A DNA stretch of 64,000 nt from Acinetobacter portensis (GCF_023158935.1 NZ_CP096120.1:1736001-1800000); one strand, 5' to 3'. Counted from the stretch's first letter, positions 9,617-20,558 are shown. Program-made: numbers and translations. The notes: generated by a model from the letters alone, not told the origin.

Positions 9617-10759
9617 ATGCAAAAAACATTAATCACACTTTTAAGCCTTGCGTCACTCACCGCTTGTAGCCAACTTCCAAAATCGGAACAAAAAGCACAA
9701 CCTTTGGTTCAATCACAACAAGAATATCAAGAACCCAAACTAATTATTATCGGACATCGTGGAGCGAGTGCATTACGCCCTGAACATACTTTGGCGTCTT
9801 ATCAAAAAGCCATAGATGATGGTGCAGATTTTATTGAACCAGACTTAGTTCCAACCAAAGATGGTTATTTGGTTGCTCGCCATGAAAATGACATTACAAC
9901 CACCACCAATGTGAGTGAACTTTCACAGTTTAAAGATCGTAAAACAACGAAGATAATTGATGGAGAAAGTCATACAGGTTGGTTTACTGAAGACTTTAAT
10001 TTAAGCGAACTTAAACAATTAAAAGCACGCGAACGAATTCCTGATGTACGTCCAGATAATGCTAAATTTAACGATAAATTCGAAATTCCAACTCTAGAAG
10101 AAATTATTGCTTTAGCGCAAAAGCATTATGAAAAAACAGGAAAATTAGTCGGTTTATATATTGAAACAAAGCACCCAACTTACTTTCAAAATATTAATCT
10201 CCCATTAGAAGATCGCTTGCTTAAAATCTTATCTGCACATGAATTTACACGTGATATCGCACCAATTTATTTACAATCTTTTGAAGTAAGCAATCTAAAG
10301 TATATACATGATCAGTTACAACAAAAACCAGTATTAAAGCATGCTCAACTTATTCAACTTTATAGTGATGTTGACGAATCTCCTGCCGACTTTATTGCTC
10401 AAGGCATTCACAAAACCTATGGCGATTTAGCAACAAAAGAAGGTTTAAAAAATGTGGCGACTTATGCCCAAGGTATTGGCCCAAGTAAAAACTATATTGT
10501 AAATAATGCAGGTGAAGTTACGCATTTTATTCAAGATGTTCATGCACAGGGTTTAAAAATTCATCCTTATAGTTTACGACCTGAAAATAAGTTTCTAATT
10601 GATACATTAGATTGCAATAAAAATGCGAATGAACGATGTATTCAAGGTGCTATGGCTGAATATCAAATATTCTTTAATGCAGGTGTAGATGGTGTATTTA
10701 CCGATGATCCTGGTTTAGCTCGTAAAGCTGCAACTCAATATTTAAAACAACCTCGCTAA
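9617..10759 (+). CDS. glpQ: Glycerophosphodiester phosphodiesterase lipoprotein (GlpQ-like)
   Basis: Predicted periplasmic enzyme that hydrolyses glycerophosphodiesters (deacylated phospholipids) to glycerol-3-phosphate and an alcohol. A lipobox (SLTACS) puts the lipidated cysteine near residue 17. The GDPD domain starts with GHRGASALRPEHT (catalytic His and Arg), then the metal ligands in DFIEPDLVPTKDGYLVARHE, and ends near GVDGVFTDDPGLA. At 380 residues it is close to E. coli GlpQ (358), with a longer N-terminal linker. E. coli GlpQ is a soluble periplasmic protein, so the lipobox is a difference. It is a single gene between dgkA and groESL. Confidence 0.9.
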   Translation: MQKTLITLLSLASLTACSQLPKSEQKAQPLVQSQQEYQEPKLIIIGHRGASALRPEHTLASYQKAIDDGADFIEPDLVPTKDGYLVARHENDITTTTNVSELSQFKDRKTTKIIDGESHTGWFTEDFNLSELKQLKARERIPDVRPDNAKFNDKFEIPTLEEIIALAQKHYEKTGKLVGLYIETKHPTYFQNINLPLEDRLLKILSAHEFTRDIAPIYLQSFEVSNLKYIHDQLQQKPVLKHAQLIQLYSDVDESPADFIAQGIHKTYGDLATKEGLKNVATYAQGIGPSKNYIVNNAGEVTHFIQDVHAQGLKIHPYSLRPENKFLIDTLDCNKNANERCIQGAMAEYQIFFNAGVDGVFTDDPGLARKAATQYLKQPR

Positions 10760-10779
10760 TAAAATTGTTTTCTAGTTAT

Positions 10780-10811
10780 AAAAAATCCCTGCATATAGCA
10801 GGGATTTTTTT
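10780..10811. terminator. Bidirectional terminator between glpQ and groEL
   Basis: AAAAATCCCTGC and GCAGGGATTTTT pair around ATATA, with T-runs on both strands; it serves convergent glpQ and groEL. Confidence 0.92.
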
Positions 10812-10833
10812 GATCTTATGATCGGTTGATGAA

Positions 10834-12477
<1,644 letters not shown>

Positions 12478-12535
12478 CTAATTTTTTTAAATTATTACAA
12501 AATCTGATTAAAAAATTTGACACTGGGTTAAAGGA

Positions 12536-12826
12536 TTAACCTTCTAATACCGCTAAAATGTCAGACTCTTTCATAATAAGAAGCTCTTCACCGTCAACTT
12601 TTACTTTTGTACCAGCATAAGTACCAAACAATACATTGTCGCCTACTTTAACATCTAAAGCGCGAACGCCATTATCAGTTACTTTACCATTGCCAACTGC
12701 AATGATTTCACCTTGCGCTGGTTGCTCAGCTGCTGAAGTACTTAAAATAAGACCACCAGCAGTTTTTGTTTCCTTTTCAACACGGCGAATAACAACGTTG
12801 TCATGTAAAGGACGAATATTGCTCAT
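12536..12826 (-). CDS. groES: Co-chaperonin GroES (Hsp10)
   Basis: Seven-subunit lid of the GroEL folding chamber. I use the ATG at 12826 ([15 protein letters not shown]), which gives 96 residues, the family norm, and is preceded by GGAG. The frame is open further upstream but that adds nothing conserved. The mobile loop ([15 protein letters not shown]) that contacts GroEL is intact. First gene of groESL. Confidence 0.98.
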   Translation of the reverse strand: MSNIRPLHDNVVIRRVEKETKTAGGLILSTSAAEQPAQGEIIAVGNGKVTDNGVRALDVKVGDNVLFGTYAGTKVKVDGEELLIMKESDILAVLEG

Positions 12827-12923
12827 AGTAAACTCCATCAGACTTAGTCTTTTTTGGTAAAAGATGATGACTTTGTTATTCCTTAGGTCACCATCAAATT
12901 AAATCATTTTCGATGACTCTGTT

Positions 12924-12949
12924 GTGGGGATGGAAAAAATCGCTTCAAG
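12924..12949 (-). promoter_or_regulatory. Heat-shock (sigma-32, RpoH) promoter of groESL
   Basis: On the minus strand CTTGAA (12944-12949) and CCCCAC (12924-12929) are separated by 14 bp. This fits the sigma-32 consensus (CTTGAA then CCCCAT). It lies about 100 bp before the groES start codon. The match is visible; use by RpoH is inferred from the known regulation of groESL. Confidence 0.85.
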
Positions 12950-13720
12950 GGCTAATGCTAAAAAAAATAGGTTTTTTTGTATTTTTTTTATCCAAAATGA
13001 TTTTTTAGCAATTTTTTAACGTTTTATTGAGTTAAATCCAAAAATAAAAGCTAATGAAGATAATTCAGAATTAGAGCCATTTGTACATTTAACTTATATA
13101 TCAAACAGTATATGTAAGTGTTAAACCCTAAATAATAAAAGGTTATTCTGAAGAATAATTTACCCTCAATAATACATCAGTTAATGGATAACTTTTTTTC
13201 AACTCAAAGCATATGAATATTTCTTTAAAAAATATTTAAAATCCCTTTCATTTACGTACATTACGTAGAAATATATATAAAAAAATAGTTATGTTTTATA
13301 AGCGATTAACATAAATTTTGGATGTCTTTATAATTTATTGTGATTTTAGTAGTTTAGATATTAATCAATCCACCCTTTATGCGGATTTGGAATTACGACC
13401 ATTTATTAAATCAATAACAAAATGTCAAAAAATCACCCACGTAAATAACTGATTTTAATAACTATAATTAAAATAAATACTACACATTAAAGTAGGAAAT
13501 AAATTTTAATTTTATTTATTTTAAATTAAAATATTGTTTTTTATAGATAATTTTAAAAATTAACACAATACCCCTTCTAATATCGCCCTATGCTTAAGTC
13601 TTATTTTTTTTGTCATTTTATGCTTTAATAACGCCACTTTTTATACTTCATCTTTGTAATGTACCCCATTACATCGATTTATACTTGTACAGCTTGTACA
13701 CATTTGAGATAGGCCTCATC
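12950..13720. other. Long AT-rich gap between the groESL promoter and pckG
   Basis: About 770 bp of very AT-rich DNA with many A and T runs and no supported gene. Several TATA-like hexamers occur before pckG (for example TATACT at 13680), but none has a well-spaced -35 partner, so I do not call the pckG promoter. The open frame extending upstream of pckG to 13610 looks fortuitous. Confidence 0.5.
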
Positions 13721-15553
13721 ATGACCCAAGTGAACGCACCAGAATTCGTTCGTCACCCTAAGCTTATTGCTTGGGTAGAAGAAATTGCAAAATTAACGAA
13801 ACCAGCGAAAATTGAATGGTGTGACGGTAGCCCTGAAGAATATCAACGTTATATCGACTTGATGATCGCTAACGGCACTATGCAAGAGCTTAGCCAAGAA
13901 AAACATCCTGGTTCTTACCTTGCTAATTCAGATCCTTCTGACGTTGCTCGTGTTGAAGGTCGTACTTATATTTGTTCAGAAAACAAAGAAGATGCTGGTG
14001 CTACAAATAACTGGGAAGCGCCTGCTGAAATGCGTACTCGCTTAAACGGTTTATTTGATGGTTCTATGAAAGGTCGTACATTGTACGTTGTTCCTTTCTC
14101 TATGGGTCCTTTAGGTTCTCATATTGCTCATATCGGTATTGAATTAACTGACTCTCCTTATGTAGCAGTTAGCATGTCTAAAATGGCACGCATGGGTAAA
14201 GCTGTTTATGACGTTTTAGGTACTGATGGTGAATACGTTCCTTGCGTACACACTGTAGGTGCTCCACTTGCTGAAGGCGAGAAAGACGTTGCATGGCCTT
14301 GCAACCCTGAAAAATGGATTGTTCATTACCCAGAAACACGTGAAATCTGGTCTTACGGTTCTGGTTACGGCGGTAACGCATTGCTTGGTAAAAAATGCCT
14401 AGCTTTACGTATTGCATCTTACATGGGTCGTCAACAAGGTTGGTTAGCTGAACACATGCTAATTCTTGGCGTGACAAACCCTAAAGGCGAAAAACACTAC
14501 ATCGCAGCTGCATTCCCTTCTGCTTGTGGTAAAACAAACTTCGCTATGTTAATTCCACCAGCAGGTTACGAAGGTTGGAAAATTGAAACTGTAGGTGACG
14601 ATATTGCTTGGATCAAACCAGGTGAAGATGGTCGCTTATACGCAATTAACCCTGAAGCTGGTTTCTTCGGTGTAGCTCCTGGTACAAATACTAAGACTAA
14701 CCCGAACTGTATGGCTACTCTTCATAAAGATGTTATCTATACAAACGTTGCTGTTACTGACAACGGTGAAGTTTGGTGGGAAGGTCTTACTAAAGAAGCG
14801 CCTGCTAACCTTACAAACTGGAAAGGTCAACCACACACTGGCGAAGAAAAAGCTGCGCATCCAAATGCTCGCTTCACAGTTGCTGCTGGTCAATGCCCGT
14901 CTATTGACGCTGACTGGGAAAATCCAGCAGGTGTTCCAATCTCTGCCTTCATCTTTGGTGGTCGTCGTGCAGACACAGTGCCTCTAATTTCTGAAGCAAC
15001 TGATTGGGTTGATGGCGTTTATAAAGCTGCAACTATGGGTTCTGAAACAACTGCTGCTGCTGTTGGTCAACAAGGTGTTGTTCGTCGCGATCCATTTGCG
15101 ATGCTTCCATTTGCTGGTTACAACATGGCTGACTACTTCTCTCATTGGTTAGAAATGGGCGAGCAAGTTGCTGCTAAAGCTGAAGCTGCTGGTAACAAAC
15201 TTCCTGGTATCTACAACGTAAACTGGTTCCGTCGTGATGCTGAAGGCAACTTCGTATGGCCTGGTTTTGGTCAAAACATGCGTGTTCTTGAGTGGATCAT
15301 TGACCGTTGTGAAGGTCGTGCTTCTGCAGTTGAAACTCCAATTGGTTATGTTCCAACTTACGAACAACTAAACTGGACTGGTTCAGACTTCACTAAAGAA
15401 CAGTTTGACCTTGTTACTTCTCAAGACAAAGATCAATGGATCAAAGAACTTGAAAGCCACACAGAATTGTTCGACAAATTAGGCGAACGTCTTCCGGCTG
15501 CATTAAAAGCTCGTCAAAACGAACTTTTAGAAGCTGTTAAGAAATCTGCTTAA
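13721..15553 (+). CDS. pckG: Phosphoenolpyruvate carboxykinase (GTP)
   Basis: Makes phosphoenolpyruvate from oxaloacetate and GTP, the entry step of gluconeogenesis; this suits an organism living on organic acids. The 610-residue length and [11 protein letters not shown] (kinase P-loop with the catalytic Cys) identify the GTP-dependent type rather than the ATP type. The metal-binding and [10 protein letters not shown] segments are present. I start at MTQVNAPEF (13721); the frame is open to 13610 but that extra 37-residue leader is hydrophobic and unlike the family. Codon use is biased (GCT, CGT, AAC), as in highly expressed genes. Confidence 0.97.
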   Translation: MTQVNAPEFVRHPKLIAWVEEIAKLTKPAKIEWCDGSPEEYQRYIDLMIANGTMQELSQEKHPGSYLANSDPSDVARVEGRTYICSENKEDAGATNNWEAPAEMRTRLNGLFDGSMKGRTLYVVPFSMGPLGSHIAHIGIELTDSPYVAVSMSKMARMGKAVYDVLGTDGEYVPCVHTVGAPLAEGEKDVAWPCNPEKWIVHYPETREIWSYGSGYGGNALLGKKCLALRIASYMGRQQGWLAEHMLILGVTNPKGEKHYIAAAFPSACGKTNFAMLIPPAGYEGWKIETVGDDIAWIKPGEDGRLYAINPEAGFFGVAPGTNTKTNPNCMATLHKDVIYTNVAVTDNGEVWWEGLTKEAPANLTNWKGQPHTGEEKAAHPNARFTVAAGQCPSIDADWENPAGVPISAFIFGGRRADTVPLISEATDWVDGVYKAATMGSETTAAAVGQQGVVRRDPFAMLPFAGYNMADYFSHWLEMGEQVAAKAEAAGNKLPGIYNVNWFRRDAEGNFVWPGFGQNMRVLEWIIDRCEGRASAVETPIGYVPTYEQLNWTGSDFTKEQFDLVTSQDKDQWIKELESHTELFDKLGERLPAALKARQNELLEAVKKSA

Positions 15554-15568
15554 TAAAAAATTAAATAA

Positions 15569-15594
15569 AAAGGTCGCGTAAGCGGCCTTTTTAT
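15569..15594 (+). terminator. pckG terminator
   Basis: AAGGTCGC-GTAA-GCGGCCTT followed by TTT. The stem-loop is almost the same as the terminator of the next gene at 16083. Confidence 0.88.
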
Positions 15595-15648
15595 TAACCA
15601 AATATTCACTTTATTTTTTACTATTTTTACAAAGGGGTTAAATATCTA

Positions 15649-16077
15649 ATGAATACACAAAAAATACTTATTGCTAGTTTCACTAGCCTTTTTATTGCAA
15701 CATCTGCATATGCAGAATTAACGACAACAGTTACACCAACTCAAGCCACTACCCCAAGTACAAATACAGCGGAAATTCCAACTCCCACAACTGAATCAAA
15801 TAAAATTTGTTTAATTAAAGGAACACCTGAAAGCACAAATTACAAAGTAATTAGACGTATTAAAGCGGGTAAAGGCACATACGGATCTGTTGTCGATCTT
15901 TATCCAACAATTTCAAAAATTGCACACCGCTATAAAGCAGATGCTGTTATTAATTACAACGGTAGCCAACGTTTTGGTTTCTGGCCTTGGCGCGTTGTAC
16001 GCCCTGTAATTACAGGTACAGCTGTTAAATTTAACTCACCAGTAGATTGTAATAAGCTAAATGGTCAATTAATTTAA
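15649..16077 (+). CDS. Exported protein of unknown function
   Basis: I do not recognise this gene. It encodes 142 residues with a signal peptide (about 1-22, cleaved near AYAE), then a Thr/Pro-rich segment (about 23-50) that looks like a flexible linker. A small domain follows with two cysteines (in NKICLIKG and PVDCNKLNG) that could form a disulfide. The second half (SVVDLYPTISKIAHRYKADAVINYNGSQRFGFWPWRVVRPVITGTAVKF) reads like a compact secreted domain that might bind something in the envelope, but no function is known to me. AAGGGG precedes the ATG. It has its own terminator. Confidence 0.75.
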   Translation: MNTQKILIASFTSLFIATSAYAELTTTVTPTQATTPSTNTAEIPTPTTESNKICLIKGTPESTNYKVIRRIKAGKGTYGSVVDLYPTISKIAHRYKADAVINYNGSQRFGFWPWRVVRPVITGTAVKFNSPVDCNKLNGQLI

Positions 16078-16082
16078 ATAGA

Positions 16083-16107
16083 AAGGTCGCGTAAGCGACC
16101 TTTTTTA
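16083..16107 (+). terminator. Terminator of the 142-residue exported protein gene
   Basis: AAGGTCGC-GTAA-GCGACCTT followed by TTTT; near copy of the pckG terminator. Confidence 0.9.
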
Positions 16108-16497
16108 TTTTTTATAAAATAATTCCGATAAATGGTGCACCAATAAATAACAGTTATAAAATTTAAAGAAGGATTTTTAATCAATTTAACTTACTGATTC
16201 ATATCATCATAAAGAAACATAAATCTACATTATAATTTTTTGCACCATTTTCTCACTTATTTAATTGAAATCGCACTAAAAACCACCAACACATACCTCT
16301 CAAAACCTTATGTTTAAATATTCAGCAACTTTACACTTAAATAATTAAAAATTATTCTATTTATTTGAATAATCACATGATGATTTTTTCAATAATACTA
16401 CCAATATATTTGAAGTTATTTATTTAAACTATGGCAGTGTAAACATCACTCGCCCCTTAGCACAAAAATAAAGACTCCATTTTAAACGGAGAAAAAT
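16108..16497. other. Intergenic region before the MFS symporter
   Basis: About 390 bp, AT-rich. It contains a widely spaced inverted pair (AATGGTGCA near 16131 and TGCACCATT near 16242), but no gene, clear promoter or RNA that I can support. Confidence 0.45.
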
Positions 16498-17820
16498 ATG
16501 AGCAATGAAGCTCAGGTTCAAGTAGAACAGCCTACAATCGATCGTAAAACACGTGTTAAATCTATCATTGGTGGTTCAGCAGGCAACTTAGTTGAATGGT
16601 ATGACTGGTATGTTTATGCCGCATTTACTTTATATTTTGCACCCAAATTTTTCCCTGAAGGCGATAGCACAGTAAAACTTCTCCAAGCTGCTGCAGTTTT
16701 TGCACTTGGTTTCCTTATGCGCCCAATTGGCGCTTGGATTATGGGAGTTTATGCCGATCGTCACGGCCGTAAGGCAGGTTTATCTTTATCTGTTTCATTA
16801 ATGTGTGTGGGCTCTTTAATTATTGCCTGCACACCAACCTACGAAACAATAGGCATGTTGGCTCCTGCAATGCTGTTATTTGCACGTTTATTACAAGGTT
16901 TAAGCGTAGGTGGTGAATATGGCTCAAGCGCAACATACTTAAGTGAAATGGCAGGTAAAAATCATCGTGGATTTTTCTCAAGTTTCCAATATGTAACGCT
17001 TATATCAGGTCAACTTTTAGCACTTTGTACACTCCTCGTATTACAACGTACAATGTCTGAACAAGCACTTGGCGACTGGGGATGGCGTATTCCTTTCTTT
17101 ATTGGCGCTATTTTAGCCATTGTTGTTTTTTGGATTCGTCGCGGTCTTGTTGAAAGTGAATCATCTAAACAAGCTCAAAAAATGGCAAAAGAAGGTGGCC
17201 CTAAATCAGGATTTATCGAGCTTTTTACCAAACATCCAAAAGCTGCATTTACCGTAATTATGCTTACAGCAGGCGGTACTTTAGCATTCAATACATTTAC
17301 CACTTATTTGCAAAAATATCTTGTAAATACATCAGGTTTTGAAAAGACAACCGCTACAGAAATTACCACAGCTGCCATTTTCATTTTTATGCTTATTCAA
17401 CCTGCAATTGGCGCACTTTCAGATAAAATTGGTCGTAAACCAATTATGATCGCCTTTGGTATTTTAGGTGTTGTTTTCACTATTCCTATTTTCAACCATA
17501 TTGGTGCAACCAACAATGCAATGACTGCATTTATGCTCTGTATGAGTGGCATGATTATTGTTTCTGGCTACACAGCGATTAATGCGGTTGTAAAAGCCGA
17601 ATTATTCCCTGCTCATATTCGTGCATTAGGTGTTGCTTTGCCTTATGCAATTGCCAATACATTATTTGGCGGTACAGCAGAATTAGTTGCTCTTAGCTTT
17701 AAAAATGCAGGCTATGAACACTACTTCTTCTACTACATTACATTCATGATTGGTCTTTCTTTAATTACCTATATATTCATGAAAGACACAAAGAAACATT
17801 CAATGATTACAGATAACTAG
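16498..17820 (+). CDS. MFS transporter, metabolite:H+ symporter type (KgtP/ProP-like)
   Basis: Twelve-helix major facilitator of the metabolite:H+ symport family, which imports organic acids or osmolytes such as 2-oxoglutarate, citrate, shikimate or proline/betaine. Family markers are the N-terminal GNLVEWYDWYVYAAF, the loop 2-3 motif YADRHGRKAGLSLS, GLSVGGEYGSSATYL, and the repeat of the loop motif at LSDKIGRKPIM. At 440 residues it matches KgtP (432). GGAG lies eight bases before the ATG. Substrate cannot be fixed from sequence; 2-oxoglutarate or a related acid is my best guess. It stands alone. Confidence 0.9.
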   Translation: MSNEAQVQVEQPTIDRKTRVKSIIGGSAGNLVEWYDWYVYAAFTLYFAPKFFPEGDSTVKLLQAAAVFALGFLMRPIGAWIMGVYADRHGRKAGLSLSVSLMCVGSLIIACTPTYETIGMLAPAMLLFARLLQGLSVGGEYGSSATYLSEMAGKNHRGFFSSFQYVTLISGQLLALCTLLVLQRTMSEQALGDWGWRIPFFIGAILAIVVFWIRRGLVESESSKQAQKMAKEGGPKSGFIELFTKHPKAAFTVIMLTAGGTLAFNTFTTYLQKYLVNTSGFEKTTATEITTAAIFIFMLIQPAIGALSDKIGRKPIMIAFGILGVVFTIPIFNHIGATNNAMTAFMLCMSGMIIVSGYTAINAVVKAELFPAHIRALGVALPYAIANTLFGGTAELVALSFKNAGYEHYFFYYITFMIGLSLITYIFMKDTKKHSMITDN

Positions 17821-17841
17821 AACCCAGTTATTTTTGATATA

Positions 17842-17875
17842 AAACAAGCCCTCTGTCAGGGCTTGTTTCATTTTT
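17842..17875 (+). terminator. MFS gene terminator
   Basis: AAACAAGCCCT and AGGGCTTGTTT pair around CTGTC, followed by CATTTTTT. Confidence 0.88.
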
Positions 17876-17974
17876 TAATCATTATTCACAAGATAAATAA
17901 AATAAAAACTTTCATCGAGAAATCACTTTCCTTATGGCATACTCACTCATATAAAAATGTTTGGAACTTTGAAG

Positions 17975-18400
17975 ATGAATAACACTTATAAACTTTTAGG
18001 ATTAGGTTTTCTTGTTTTAGGTCTTGCTGCTTGTCAAAGTACACCACGCCAATTTAATGGCAATGTGGGCTATCAAATTGAATCTCAAACTGCAGATACT
18101 GCAACAATGGCTTATACACTTGCTGGTCGTCAAAACCAACAATTAGATGAAACTAAACTTCAACGTGCTTGCCAAAAAGTTTTTGGTACATCTAAGACTT
18201 ATAAACTTAGCATTTTAAGCGTTAATGAAATTGTGAACCCACAACAAGATGTTGAATTTGGTCGTCAAATTGGTCAAAGCCGTACAAGTGTGGGCTTATC
18301 TAACACTCAAGGTTTATATAGCGACCAAGACTATGCAACTCGTCAAGCTTTAGAAGCTCGCCCATCTACACTGCGTGTTGTTCGTTATACTTGTTCTTAA
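17975..18400 (+). CDS. Small lipoprotein of unknown function
   Basis: A 141-residue predicted lipoprotein. The signal peptide ends in a lipobox, LGLAACQS, placing the lipidated Cys near residue 20. The mature part is hydrophilic and has two further cysteines (in LQRACQKVF and the C-terminal RYTCS) that may pair. I chose the ATG at 17975; one at 17957 would put six extra residues before the basic n-region. No known domain is recognised. It is followed at once by a strong terminator. Confidence 0.78.
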   Translation: MNNTYKLLGLGFLVLGLAACQSTPRQFNGNVGYQIESQTADTATMAYTLAGRQNQQLDETKLQRACQKVFGTSKTYKLSILSVNEIVNPQQDVEFGRQIGQSRTSVGLSNTQGLYSDQDYATRQALEARPSTLRVVRYTCS

Positions 18401-18411
18401 TTTTGATACAT

Positions 18412-18441
18412 AAAAAAGGACATTTTATATGTCCTTTTTTT
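18412..18441. terminator. Bidirectional terminator
   Basis: AAAAAAGGACA and TGTCCTTTTTT pair around a short AT loop. It separates the convergent lipoprotein and methyltransferase genes. Confidence 0.92.
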
Positions 18442-18468
18442 GACTCTTAAACTCTAAAAAAAATTGAG

Positions 18469-19137
18469 CTATACAGTTTTATAAAAACTCACATTCCTAA
18501 ATTCTGGCGACTCATCCAAATCAGGCCAAGTTGTAGCACTTCGCTCATCTAATTTCTTATATTTCGGATGGCTAAAGTTTTTCACACGGCTATCTGCAAC
18601 CCAAACTTCATCTGAAAACTTTAAAAATTCATCTAAAAAGAAACGATTACACTGATCATAAAGTACATCTGCAGCAAGTAAAATATCGACTTGTTCTGCT
18701 TTATATAAGTCTTCTAAATATTCGAGTTCTACACCATTTAATTCTGCATTTGCACGACAAGCATCCAAACTCACTTGATCTATATCACAACAAATAACAC
18801 GTTTTGCACCGGCCATTTTTGCAGCAATCGCAACCACACCCGAACCTGCACCAAAATCTAATACGACTTTATCTTTCACATGATGCGGTTCTGCCAACAA
18901 CCACTGTGCCATTGCTAAACCAGATGCCCAACAAAAAATCCAATACGGCGTGTCATTCCAAATTCGACGAATGACCTCATCATCCAGTTTATCCGTAGGA
19001 AAAACAGGTGGAATGAGCCAAAGAGATATTGGTGTTTCAGGAAGTTGCTGTGCTTGAAGTTCACAATGCGGAATCACATCATGTAAAGCTTGTAGGAGAT
19101 GTTTAGGAGTTTGAGTAAGTTGAAAAGTGTCGCTCAT
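18469..19137 (-). CDS. Class I SAM-dependent methyltransferase (protein N-methyltransferase-like)
   Basis: Rossmann-fold methyltransferase of 222 residues. SAM motif I is VLDFGAGSGVVAIAAKMAGA, with the acidic motif II residue in VICCDID, and LLAADVLYD in the motif IV position. This pattern (COG3897-type, related to the ETFB lysine methyltransferase group) suggests a protein methyltransferase, but the substrate is unknown. It lies downstream of folD on the same strand, separated by the REP-like pair at 19169-19245, which may stop readthrough. Confidence 0.82.
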   Translation of the reverse strand: MSDTFQLTQTPKHLLQALHDVIPHCELQAQQLPETPISLWLIPPVFPTDKLDDEVIRRIWNDTPYWIFCWASGLAMAQWLLAEPHHVKDKVVLDFGAGSGVVAIAAKMAGAKRVICCDIDQVSLDACRANAELNGVELEYLEDLYKAEQVDILLAADVLYDQCNRFFLDEFLKFSDEVWVADSRVKNFSHPKYKKLDERSATTWPDLDESPEFRNVSFYKTV

Positions 19138-19168
19138 TTAAATTCTTTTAATTCGTCTATTTTCAAAT

Positions 19169-19245
19169 AATCTCCCCCAACCCCTCTTTAAAAAAGAGGG
19201 GAACCTAGAATCCCCTCCTTTTTCAAAGGAGGGTCAGGGAAGATT
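19169..19245. repeat. REP-like inverted pair (BIME-like)
   Basis: Two related units of about 33 nt face each other. Each begins AATCT and continues with a C-rich strand and a perfect 9-bp hairpin. Unit 1 has CCCCTCTTT/AAAGAGGGG with loop AAA (19181-19201). Unit 2, read on the minus strand, has CCCTCCTTT/AAAGGAGGG with a 3-nt loop (19213-19233). The outer ends AATCTCCC and GGGAAGATT are also complementary. The architecture matches bacterial interspersed palindromic elements. It lies between folD and the methyltransferase gene and may act as a transcription stop. Confidence 0.7.
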
Positions 19246-19248
19246 TAA

Positions 19249-20097
19249 TTAACCAAGTGCTTTTTCAGCAGCTTCAACAGTTTGACGAATTAACGTTGTA
19301 ATTGTCATTGGACCAACACCACCTGGAACTGGTGTATAAGCAGAAGCAACTTCTTCGATACCTACCAATTGGATGTCACCAACACCACCGCCATCACGTG
19401 GATGGAAGCCTGCATCAATAACAACCGCACCTTGCTTAATCCAATCTTTTTGAATAAGTTCTGCTTTACCGACAGCACCAACAATAATGTCTGCTTGTTT
19501 TACAAAGCTTGCTAAATCCTGAGTACGTGAATGACAAATTGTTACTGTCGCATTCGCTTCAAGTAACATTGCAGCCATTGGTTTACCCAAAATTGCAGAA
19601 CGACCAACAACAACTACATGTTTACCTGCAATTTCAATGTTGTTTTCTTTAAGGATTGTCATGATGCCTGCAGGTGTAGCAGAACCATAAGCAGCTTCAC
19701 CCATTGCCATACGGCCATAACCAAGGCAAGTTACACCATCTACGTCTTTTGCAAGAGAAATAGCATCAAAACATGCACGCTCATCAATTTGAGCAGGTAC
19801 AGGATGTTGTAACAAAATACCGTGAACATCTGGATTTGCATTTAATTTTTCAATTTCAGCAAGCAATTGTTCAGTCGTAGTTTCTTTTGAAAGTTCAACT
19901 TTCAAAGAATCCATGCCTACGCGACGGCAAGCATTTCCTTTCATACGAACATAAGTCGCAGATGCACCATCGTCACCTACTAAAATAGTCGCCAAAATTG
20001 GGGTACGACCTGTTTTCTCTTTCAGCGCTTCTACGCGAGTTAACAAGTCAGCTTCAATTTGCTTTGCTAATGCACGGCCATCTAAAACTAATGCCAC
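19249..20097 (-). CDS. folD: Bifunctional methylenetetrahydrofolate dehydrogenase/cyclohydrolase FolD
   Basis: Interconverts 5,10-methylene-THF, 5,10-methenyl-THF and 10-formyl-THF with NADP+, supplying one-carbon units. The 282-residue protein has the family patterns [15 protein letters not shown] (catalytic Tyr and Lys), [28 protein letters not shown] (nucleotide site) and the C-terminal [10 protein letters not shown]. The start is a GTG at 20097 (protein [15 protein letters not shown]) with GGAG well placed upstream; the longer ATG frame to 20127 adds a non-conserved leader. Confidence 0.96.
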   Translation of the reverse strand: MALVLDGRALAKQIEADLLTRVEALKEKTGRTPILATILVGDDGASATYVRMKGNACRRVGMDSLKVELSKETTTEQLLAEIEKLNANPDVHGILLQHPVPAQIDERACFDAISLAKDVDGVTCLGYGRMAMGEAAYGSATPAGIMTILKENNIEIAGKHVVVVGRSAILGKPMAAMLLEANATVTICHSRTQDLASFVKQADIIVGAVGKAELIQKDWIKQGAVVIDAGFHPRDGGGVGDIQLVGIEEVASAYTPVPGGVGPMTITTLIRQTVEAAEKALG

Positions 20098-20205
20098 GGC
20101 ACATCTCCAAGTGTTGATATGAATCAATTTTGCACATTCTACATCATTATTTTAATTATTTTTGCCAATATGATGTTTTTCTGCACATACAGCACACCTA
20201 TGCTA

Positions 20206-20233
20206 TTGTTTTTTTTTCAGAGCTTGCTAATAT
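20206..20233 (+). promoter_or_regulatory. Promoter of the tRNA-Cys/tRNA-Leu unit
   Basis: TTGTTT (20206-20211), a 16-bp spacer, then TAATAT (20228-20233), about 17 bp before tRNA-Cys. A T-run lies between the hexamers. Position and match are reasonable for sigma-70. Confidence 0.6.
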
Positions 20234-20250
20234 ACGCATCAACAAGACAT

Positions 20251-20324
20251 GGCGGGGTGGCAGAGTGGTCATGCAGCGGACTGCAACTCCGTGTACGCCG
20301 GTTCGATTCCGACCTCCGCCTCCA
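20251..20324 (+). tRNA. tRNA-Cys (GCA)
   Basis: A 74-nt cloverleaf with encoded CCA. The acceptor arm is GGCGGGG with CTCCGCC, the anticodon loop CTGCAAC gives anticodon GCA, and the T-arm contains GTTCGATTC. It is followed 12 bp later by tRNA-Leu. In E. coli the same two tRNAs form glyW-cysT-leuZ; no tRNA-Gly is seen here. Confidence 0.97.
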
Positions 20325-20336
20325 TCTTGTTAAAAT

Positions 20337-20422
20337 GCCCGAGTGGTGAAATCGGTAGACACAGGGGATTTAAAATCCCCCGCCCACAAAGCGTGCCAGT
20401 TCGAGTCTGGCCTCGGGCACCA
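20337..20422 (+). tRNA. tRNA-Leu (UAA), copy 1
   Basis: An 86-nt class II tRNA with encoded CCA. The acceptor is GCCCGAG with CTCGGGC, the anticodon stem GGGGA/TCCCC holds loop TTTAAAA (anticodon TAA in DNA), and a long variable arm follows. It is identical to the tRNA at 42777-42862. Confidence 0.97.
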
Positions 20423-20457
20423 TTCTTCTACTACAGAAAAATGGTGCAATAAAATTT

Positions 20458-20479
20458 CCAGCTATATGCTGGTTTTTTT
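20458..20479 (+). terminator. tRNA unit terminator
   Basis: CCAGC-TATAT-GCTGG followed by seven T. Confidence 0.9.
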
Positions 20480-20525
20480 ATGCCTGAAATTTATAAAAAT
20501 AATAAAAATATCTAAACGCAAAAAA

Positions 20526-20558
20526 ATAAGCCAAGTGCAAAACACTTGGCTTTCTTCA
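20526..20558 (-). terminator. Terminator of the small lipoprotein gene
   Basis: AGCCAAGTG-CAAAA-CACTTGGCT. On the minus strand it is followed by TTATTTTTTT. Confidence 0.85.

Larger units (their letters stand above)
20335..20480 (+). repeat. Direct repeat, copy 1: tRNA-Leu with trailer and terminator
   Basis: These roughly 146 bp recur at 42775-42920 with a single mismatch (CTACAG here, CTATAG there). The unit starts two bases before the tRNA and ends just after the terminator T-run. The trailer contains AATGGTGC (20440-20447), complementary to GCACCATT (20417-20424), which spans the tRNA 3' CCA end. Confidence 0.9.
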
